A stretch of 64,000 nucleotides of DNA, taken from contig OX411546.1 of the NCBI GenBank assembly GCA_948146395.1, forward strand, positions 20,973,158 through 21,037,157, in the 5' to 3' direction. The position numbers and the translations under genes were made by a program. This DNA is from Fragum whitleyi (lineage: Eukaryota > Mollusca > Bivalvia > Cardiida > Cardiidae). Each line of letters begins with the position of its first letter. Positions within the stretch are counted from its first letter, which is position 1. The notes beneath the pieces are model-generated. The model did not search any database and had not been told where the DNA came from. It was given only the letters and a program-made list of their open reading frames with translations. Positions 57,150 through 64,000 of this stretch are shown here, piece by piece.

Positions 57150-58600
57150 TATTTCATTTGTATTCAATGGCTGGTATTTCAGATCTAAACTATCTGACCA
57201 AAATTGCTTTAAGATTTAGGCAAATTACCACCAGGGCTTTTTTTTATCTTTGCAAGAGGTTTCGGCATTCGCTTGAACAAAAAAGTATTTCAGAACGAAA
57301 TTGTCCGACAAGAATTAGTTTTAGAGAGATTGATAAATCGTCATCAGCATTTTTTAAAGCAAACGAAATCTCAAATATAGTAGCAGGTTTCAATAATTGC
57401 TGAGGCAAGATGTTTCGACATTCGCTTGAACCCAAAAGTGTTGTTGAGTCGTGGTTTCAGCAAGCGCGTGTACCAAACACACCTCTTGTTTTCAAAAGCT
57501 GGTATTTCAGATCAAAACTATCGGACCTGAAATGCGTTTGAAGAGGTGTACCAAAGACACCTCTTTTATTCAAGAGCTGGTATTTCAGATCAAAACTATC
57601 GGACCTGAAATGCGTTCGAAGAGGTGTACCAAAGACACCTCTTTTATTCAAGAGCTGGTATTTCAGATCAAAACTATCGGACCTGAAATGCGTTTGAAGA
57701 GGTGTACCAAAGACACCTCTTTTATTCAAGAGCTGGTATTTCAGATCAAAACTATCGGACCTGAAATGCGTTTGAAGAGGTGTACCAAAGACACCTCTTT
57801 TATTCAAGAGCTGGTATTTCAGATCAAAACTATCGGAACCGAAATGCGTTCGAAGAGGTGTACCAAAGACACCTCTTTTATTCAAGAGCTGGTATTTCAG
57901 ATCAAAACTATCGGACCTGAAATACGTTTGAAGAGGTGTACCAAAGACACCTCTTTTATTCAAGAGCTGGTATTTCAGATCAAAACTATCGGACCTGAAA
58001 TGCGTTTGAAGAGGTGTACCAAAGACACCTCTTTTATTCAAGAGCTGGTATTTCAGATCAAAATTATCGGACCTGAAATACGTTTGAAGAGGTGTACCAA
58101 AGACACCTCTTTTATTCAAGAGCTGGTATTTCAGATCAAAACTATCGGACCTGAAATACGTTTGAAGAGTTGGACAAATCGCAATCAGAAACTTTTGTAA
58201 TTCAATATCAACTTCAACCCCAAAGACATCGATTCGCGTTTCGATTATAGTTGAGACAAGAGGTTTCGACCTTCGCTTGAACCAAAAAGTTTCGTTAAGT
58301 CATGGCCTCGGCAAGCGTGTGTACTTATGGCACCTTTGGCATTCAAGAGCTGGTATTTCAGATAGAAACTGTCTGACAAGAATTGATTTTGAAGAGTTGG
58401 GTAAATCGCCATCTGGAATTTTTTTTTTAATTAGAAATGCCAATCTCATTTATAGTAGCACGTTTCGATACATATGGAAACAAGGGGATTTGGCGTGAAC
58501 TTGAACCCTAAAGTTTCCTGAGGTCATGGTTTCAGCAAGTTTATGTACCAAATACACTTACAAGCGCTTTCTAATGTAAACACTTGTGGCATCGAATTTT
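57150..58600 (+). repeat. Nested tandem repeat region: diverged long units around a 78-bp array
   Basis: Long-unit words recur outside the 78-bp array. GCTGGTATTTCAGAT is at about 57171, 57499 and 58350; TTTCG[G/A]CATTCGCTTGAAC or a close variant at about 57260, 57414 and 58265; and AGTAGCA[G/C]GTTTC[A/G]AT at about 57381 and 58456. The centre has been amplified separately as a 78-bp satellite, while the flanking units are old and diverged. Confidence 0.8.
57463..58170 (+). repeat. 78-bp satellite, eight clear units plus edge units
   Basis: AAGAGGTGTACCAAAGACAC starts at 57541, 57619, 57697, 57775, 57853, 57931, 58009 and 58087, exactly 78 bp apart. Degenerate units flank it at 57463 and 58165. 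Each unit contains two inverted repeats: AAGAGGTGT/ACACCTCTT around a 7-base loop, and ATTTCAG/CTGAAAT around about 17 bases. The period is 26 codons, so both strands remain open (plus 57451-58200, minus 57457-58119). The repeat-forced openness, not selection, explains these frames. Confidence 0.95.
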
Positions 58601-59485
58601 TCATCGTTAAACTAAGTTCGTCAGCATGTTTTCGTCATGTCCCGGCCCAGACCAAATTTCCTGCCAATTTCAGGAACCAGCGGTGACAGATGATCGCCCC
58701 GATTATTGAATAACTTGGTTCGTATATCGGTCTTTGTTACAAAAACGTCCCGAACTCTTTCGCTACCGATGTAAGTTAGTCCGGGAATATTCAAGATAAG
58801 AAGACTATGAAAAACCTAATATAACGATAGCATGATAGGCTAGTGTAAGACAATAACTGAAATCCAAAGACAGACAAACTACCCCTCATTTTATAAAGTC
58901 GAATTTTGTTCATTCAAAGCAGTTTGGGCTTTTTATTCTCTTATCAAATAGCTGACTAGGGTTAAGCGTTTATTGTATTCAAAAATACGACTTTTTGATC
59001 GAAATTTCCTGACATTTCTGATTTCTTTTGGGAATACGATAACATCGTTATTTTGAGATGAAGTTGCATTTACAGAAGAAACTTTGTAATCTTTTTGTTA
59101 TCTTTCAGGGTATATATTATGTAACTAGTAACATTTCACGCCCCCCATTCATTTTCCCTTATTGTGTAAGAAGGCACTATTCTTTTAAAAATTACTAAAA
59201 TCGGCCCAAAAGCGGAATTCTTTTGATATCGTATTCTTTTGATTTATAGAAAGATTACACATGATAATTTAACCGCGAAACCAGTTGAATAACCAAAATA
59301 TTAAAAATGATTTTCTTAATCTTTCGTCTATTTTAGCATAATTAGCGGTAGGCCTATCTAAGAGAGACTGTGGCATTTCACTAAGGACGTCTTGACTTTG
59401 CCAAGTAATCACGTCTGAAATGGCGGGACCATTTATCCCAAAAAATCATATTCCGTCGCTTTTTAATTAAAGACATAGAATAATC

Positions 59486-59529
<44 letters not shown>

Positions 59530-60099
59530 TGTATGTGTAAGTTCGTAGTGTTTTTATTTCGTGAACAACAAAAGCTGTACTTTCACATTACTCGTGAAAA
59601 TATAGCATTTGTTAACCCGTCTATTCAGTATCCTGAGTTGACGAAGTGAATCCTTGGTTTGGTGCTTCTGCCGCAGCGATCAGATAAAAAATTATTGAAG
59701 CCCCTTTTCTCAAAATCGAAGAAACATACAGTCGAAAAGAGAGTAAATACAAGTTTTAACTCTCTTTTCGACTGTAATTAATGATTTTGTTTTCTGTTTT
59801 CGAATGAATGTACATTTAATGTTTAATTTACGGTTTATAAGGCCTCTTTTGTATTCTCTTTATATGACTTACAATTAATTTTGATTTGTACTAGGGTTTC
59901 ACAGAACATTGTCGGAAATATAAATGTTATGAACGTCATGTTAATCGGAAATTCAAGTAAATATGAATAGTTGGCCATATATCCATGCCTTTTGATGTTT
60001 AATTAACAGTCCGACTTTATGGAAATTCCGCTTTCAGAGCTTTTAGATTTATTAGAATCATCTCGGCTAGAGTCATTAGTATTCCATAGCTTTGCTACT
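58601..60099. other. No gene; T29-(GT)n tract and one hairpin
   Basis: 59488-59532 is a T29 run leading into GTGTGTGTGTGT. Apart from the hairpin at 59727 I find no matched repeat and no coding block. Confidence 0.5.
59727..59777. repeat. Short perfect hairpin
   Basis: TACAGTCGAAAAGAGAGT, a loop of about 14 bases, then ACTCTCTTTTCGACTGTA. Eighteen paired bases with TA at both edges, possibly a minimal MITE or the relic of one. Confidence 0.7.
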
Positions 60100-60720
60100 A
60101 AAATAATAAAGGTTGAGCGTAAAAACGGGACCTCTTTTTTTTACTTTTCCTAAATGAAAGAATTCGCAGACGTCAGAAAAAATGAATATAAAACATCGTG
60201 GAAATACCAGAAGTTGCTTGTTACAATCTATTTCTTCATTTTCAACAACGCTTTCCCAACAAACTTTTCTTGAATCGCGTTAAAGAGATGGATTTCTACT
60301 AAAATTTGTAATGTATGTAGAGCCTAATAATTGGACCTCGAATTTTCAGACTGTTCCTAAATGAAAAAAATTGAAGACGACATTTTCAATTAAAAATATC
60401 TTCGAATGAAAATAAAACATTGTAGAAATTGCAGAATTTTTTCATTGATTGTTTCGATTAATTTCTCTATTTCCAACAATGCTTCCCTAACACGCCTTTC
60501 TTTAGTCGCGATAAAAGAGGGATTTCGACTAAAACAATGTGTATATATAGAGAGACTATTAAGGGAACTTCGCGGTTTCAGACTGTTCCTTAATTGAGGA
60601 AGTTGCGGTCGACAATTAGAAGTAGAAGAAAAATAAATATTTTGGAAATAAACTTTGTGGAAAACGCAGAAATCGCTTGTTACAAGCGAATTCTTCATTT
60701 CCAACAATGAAGAACTATCA
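60100..60720 (+). repeat. Diverged tandem repeat, period about 230 bp
   Basis: Words recur in order: CAGACTGTTCCTAAATGA (60347) and CAGACTGTTCCTTAATTGA (60579); TTTCCAACAATGCTTCCCTA with the earlier TTTTCAACAACGCTTTCCCA; TTTCGACTAAAA with TTTCTACTAAAA. About 2.5 units, strongly diverged. Frames across it on both strands are not supported as genes. Confidence 0.65.
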
Positions 60721-62365
60721 GGTCCTTCTTAACTAGCAGGGAAATTGTGGGGGAAATTGGTTTAAGTTGCAGTTACAGTAGTATAGGAATGTGTTTGGTG
60801 ATTAATACCCTTAAAAATCCAAGCTCGCTGAGAAAATACTTCTTTAACTAGCAGAAATCCAAATTTATATGGGCACATGTGGGATTTCAGCTATCAAGTC
60901 TTATTCGAGTAAACCTGGTTTAGGAGGGTTAATGATAAGCCTGACATTCCAAGAATTGCACAAAATGATAAAAATAAAAACTTATATCAAAAGGGAAAAC
61001 CAAAATGGGAAAATATCTCAAACTTTTCTGAAAAAAGTGATAATATTGTGGTGGGTTTATTTACTGTCATGTATCAAAGACGAAAATTCTAATTGGCTTA
61101 GAACATTCACAAAAGCAATTCTGGTCGCGCGTTCATAGTTTTTGTGAACAAAGTTGGTTTGTTTATCATTATTTCAAATTTAGGATAATAGCAGGGTAAC
61201 ATCAACTTCTGTAAATAAGGAGTGTATAAGACTCCCATTCTTATTAAATCAAGATGCCTGAGCTCAACGTAAGGAGTCCGGTTCTTTTTTTACTTCATGT
61301 GAGAATATTGTTCCAATCAGTTTCTACCTTTTCCACAAGTTTCTTCCCAAAAATATGATGGGTTTTCTTCATTGTTAAAATATTATTTGGAACAAGATAA
61401 TAATTATAATTTTCAACAACTTTTATTGTGGAAAGACCTACACTGATTGACAAGAGTTGAAAAAGAAACTGCATTTGCTTTTTTAAAAATATATTCTCAT
61501 ATGATCCTGGCAGTCCATGGGACACCTCCCTTGCAAAATGAGGGAGTCCCAACCGATGATAAAGGAATATCGGACATTCAGTTTCCTCATAGTGTCGAAC
61601 TCTGAATAGTAAGACCGGCTTTAAAACAGTATTGTGATTTCACGTTTTACGACAACTTGAAGAAGGGTAACGTTAAGTGAAGGGTGCATGTTATTGCTGA
61701 TAAGCTAAAGTGCATGTCTGTTACTCGGATAATTAACTTTGTCAGATCCGCTACAATGCATGTATTCACACATGCATTCACCGTTTAGATGATAAATCGA
61801 CGAAGAAAATATACGAGGCTTACGCTTATTTTGTTTTGTTTCTTTGACCGCCGTTATTATTGTACCGTGAGAAATAATGTTAATGGATTTGCGGGATTTT
61901 GTGGGAGGGGATATTTTGGTCCAAGTCTCATTCAATGAAAAAGAACCATCTTTTTAGCAAGATAAGTTTCGATCCTGGTCCGACTGCGAGAGATATAACC
62001 ATGACGGGGTTTATACGCTAACTTCTTAATTTTCATATTATCTTTTTTAATTTTTCTAACAACAATTACTACATAATGATCACCCTGCAATTACACTATA
62101 TGTGAGTTTCTACGTTTCCAAATATTTGAACGGTCACGACCCCTTTTCTAATGTTTACGACTCAGAAGGGCCCGAATGGGCTTCTAGAATGCACAAATAA
62201 TGATTATCTTTGGAAAGAGTGTTTTTAATATCAACGAAGAATAGTGAATCAAGGGAGATGGCGGATGAAATTGTAAAGTGATATTTAAATTACAAACGGG
62301 TAAATTAGAAAATGACAAGACAATATGAAAAAAGAAATAGAACAAATTGCTTATTACTTTTTTTA
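60721..62365. other. No gene or matched repeat seen
   Basis: Short frames at 60869-61138 (plus) and 61295-61552 and 61705-61935 (minus) carry no domain I recognise and lack splice context. The sequence is otherwise unremarkable. Confidence 0.45.
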
Positions 62366-62894
62366 CAGTTAAAAACATCGTGCAATTGAAAGGATGAATG
62401 ATTTTGGAATGATTTGGAATGCAATTGAACCATTGTATGGAGCGAGTATTACCTCCCTTTAATAAAATATACCTAAAAGTTCTATAAATAGCTTCCTATT
62501 TCTTTAAAAAAAAAAATCAGACGCTTAAAATTTCAATTATATCAGTTCAATAACGGTTTAGGTCTTGCTTTGTTCATTTTGAAAGCAGTTGTTTGTCTTA
62601 TTTTAAGTCATTTTGAGCGTTTTTGAATGTTGTGAATGAGTGAGTGAGTGAGTGAGTGAGTGAGTGAGTGAGTGAGGTGAGTGAGTGAGTGAGTGAGTGA
62701 GTGAGTGAATGAGTGAGTGAGTGAGTGAGTGAGTGAGTGAGTGAGTGAGTGAGTGAGTGAGTGAGTGAGTGAGTGAGTGAGTGAGTGAGTGAGTGAGTGA
62801 GCGAGTGAGTGTAAAAAAAGAAATTGAGCGCTGAGCGATTTAGAATGGTTTTGATTCAGTGAGGTGAATGTCAATATTACGATATTACTAGCTG
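62366..62894. mobile_element. MITE family A copy 7, enlarged by an internal microsatellite
   Basis: 529 bp between TA dinucleotides (62364-62365, 62895-62896). Left end CAGTTAAAAACATCGTGCAA; right end AATATTACGATATTACTAGC TG. Part of the left interior, including the TGAACA palindrome, is deleted. The GAGTGAGTGT word that all full copies carry near the right end has expanded to about 175 bp. Confidence 0.85.
62634..62810. repeat. GTGA tetranucleotide microsatellite inside a MITE
   Basis: About 44 GTGA units with single interruptions (GAGGTGAG, GAATGAG, GAGCGAG). The minus-strand Thr-His-Ser-Leu frame is an artefact of it. Confidence 0.95.
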
Positions 62895-63329
62895 TAGCAA
62901 CAGCAGAAAGTATAAGGGCCGTAAAAATTAGCTTGGGAGGTTAATGAAATACTGAGTGCTTAAAACGGAGGTTTTATGAAGCTTAAATATTGGATTTAAA
63001 CAAGCTTAATGCTTTCATAAAAATGTCACTATTTACATAATCACCGGTTTACCCCGAATTAAAAGCAAATAATAAAATTGGCAGAATAAAAGACAACTGC
63101 AATTAGACTACAAATAAAGAATCAATTTCTACATGAATTGTTGATCTGTTTTGGATGTTGCTCAAACTCATTGGACCACGACCGGCCAATAAAATGTAAC
63201 ATATTGAAAATTATGGTCGTAGAACAAAGACCGTTATAAAACATGTTTCTATGATCGATCGAAGTGTTTCGGTTGGAAAAAAAGAAAAGAATGACATCGG
63301 AAATTGAAGTTTACCATTGGGGAACCCTC
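62895..63329. other. No gene or matched repeat seen
   Basis: A/T-rich sequence without supported features. Confidence 0.45.
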
Positions 63330-63710
63330 TGCGATTCTACGGAATAGACCTCGGGAATAATACGGGCGCAGCCATGAAAGCGCGTCATTTCGCACGTGGG
63401 TTTATATGACGTCACAAACATAACTGAAGATGACGTTGCGAAAAAAATCAACATAATGTTAAAATTGGGCATTTATAATTGGAAAACAAAACGCAGTGTT
63501 CTAGTGCGTTTTGCTTTCAAATTATAACATGCCAAAAAAGATCTGTACAGACGGTCGGAAAGCTTTAAAGGAGTGTCCTATTCTTCAAGCGGAATAACCA
63601 AAGTACACCAGGAGCCGTATTACCTAAAAATGACCAAAATTACTACACTTACGTCCGAGGTACTTTCTTGTTTACGGAAAAGTCCGAGCGATGTTCCGAA
63701 TGGAAGTTTA
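63330..63710 (+). repeat. Family L element, single-unit copy
   Basis: GGGAATAATACGGGCGCAGC CATGAAAGCGCGTCATTTCG and ATGACGTCACAA match 35745-35805. ACAAAACGCAGTG ... GCGTTTTGC forms a stem. AAATGACCAAAATTACTACA CTTACG and TTACGGAAAAGTCCGAGCGA TGTTCCG match the unit ends at 36.4-37.0 and 26.0 kb. The array is not amplified here. Confidence 0.65.
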
Positions 63711-63836
63711 CATGTAGTTGGTTCTCATCGTGATGTACGATTACTCCATGCCTCATTTTGTCTTGGCGACTTATTGTTTAACCATTTGCTGTTTAATCCC
63801 TGCTTTTTACGTGCCTGTGATTTTATGACTGAGAAA

Positions 63837-63893
63837 ACATTGTGAAAAAAGAAGAAATTGCTTCTGACAAGCAATTTCTTCTTTTTCCACACT
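63837..63893. repeat. Strong hairpin
   Basis: GTGAAAAAAGAAGAAATTGC TT, loop CTGAC, AAGCAATTTCTTCTTTTTCC AC. About 22 paired bases. Similar AGAAATCGCTTGTTACAAGC GAATTCTTC text ends the 60.1-60.7 kb tandem repeat, suggesting a shared origin. Confidence 0.7.
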
Positions 63894-64000
63894 ATTTTCT
63901 ACCCTACAGAATGGTTATTTTTCAAATTAAATCCACTTTAAATTTTCGTCTGCGAAACCTTTGAATTTGGACAGGTCCAAAATTTTGTAAAACAGGACAG

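Noticed and set aside
57541..58170. CRISPR-like regular array
   Set aside because: Units are near-identical end to end with no variable spacers, and the DNA is eukaryotic.
57451..58200. 249-residue plus and 220-residue minus open frames that look like a repeat protein
   Set aside because: Both strands are open at once because the 78-bp unit is 26 codons. The underlying DNA is a hairpin satellite continuous with diverged non-coding units.
60869..61138. 89-residue plus-strand frame starting MGTCGIS
   Set aside because: No domain recognised and no context; length is within chance for A/T-rich DNA.
62608..62874. Thr-His-Ser-Leu repeat protein on the minus strand
   Set aside because: Translation of a GTGA microsatellite within a MITE.

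Overview
The window is about two-thirds A/T and reads as eukaryotic nuclear DNA. Its one recognisable gene is split by GT-AG introns. The rest is packed with short non-coding transposons, tRNA-derived SINEs, foldback repeats, satellites and microsatellites, and there are no operons or bacterial-type gene packing. The repeat types and the gene family suggest a mollusc, most likely a bivalve. That assignment is inference from memory of such genomes; no rRNA or mitochondrial marker is present to fix it.

Gene: three plus-strand blocks (7495-7702, 11616-12472, 17634-18479) join in phase through introns of 3,913 and 5,161 bp into 636 residues plus a stop. The 5' exon with the start codon was not found. 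The product looks like a secreted, cysteine-rich, glycosylated ectodomain: a signal-peptide-like hydrophobic start, a somatomedin-B-like CC-x-CxC cluster across the first splice junction, and a twice-repeated YKNAxCAxC motif. It resembles the extracellular part of lineage-expanded molluscan Methuselah/adhesion-like GPCRs. It ends where a seven-helix domain would be expected to begin, and no seven-helix exon was found downstream.

Introns: intron 1 holds a SINE, a TA-flanked MITE and a diverged tandem duplication. Intron 2 holds a 2.57-kb element with short inverted ends and a 156-bp satellite, arranged as two copies of a seven-unit higher-order repeat.

18.5-64 kb: no convincing gene was found in about 45 kb. 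The region is a mosaic of repeat families. These include a TA-flanked MITE (seven near-complete copies), a tRNA-headed SINE (about ten), a second SINE type, at least eight foldback families, a 1.07-kb element with about 270-bp inverted ends, tandem arrays at 35.9-37.0, 57.1-58.6 and 60.1-60.7 kb, and large GA, TTA, TTTA and GTGA microsatellites. Several insertions are nested with legible target duplications, which gives a relative order of events. Family names here are descriptive labels made from this window only.
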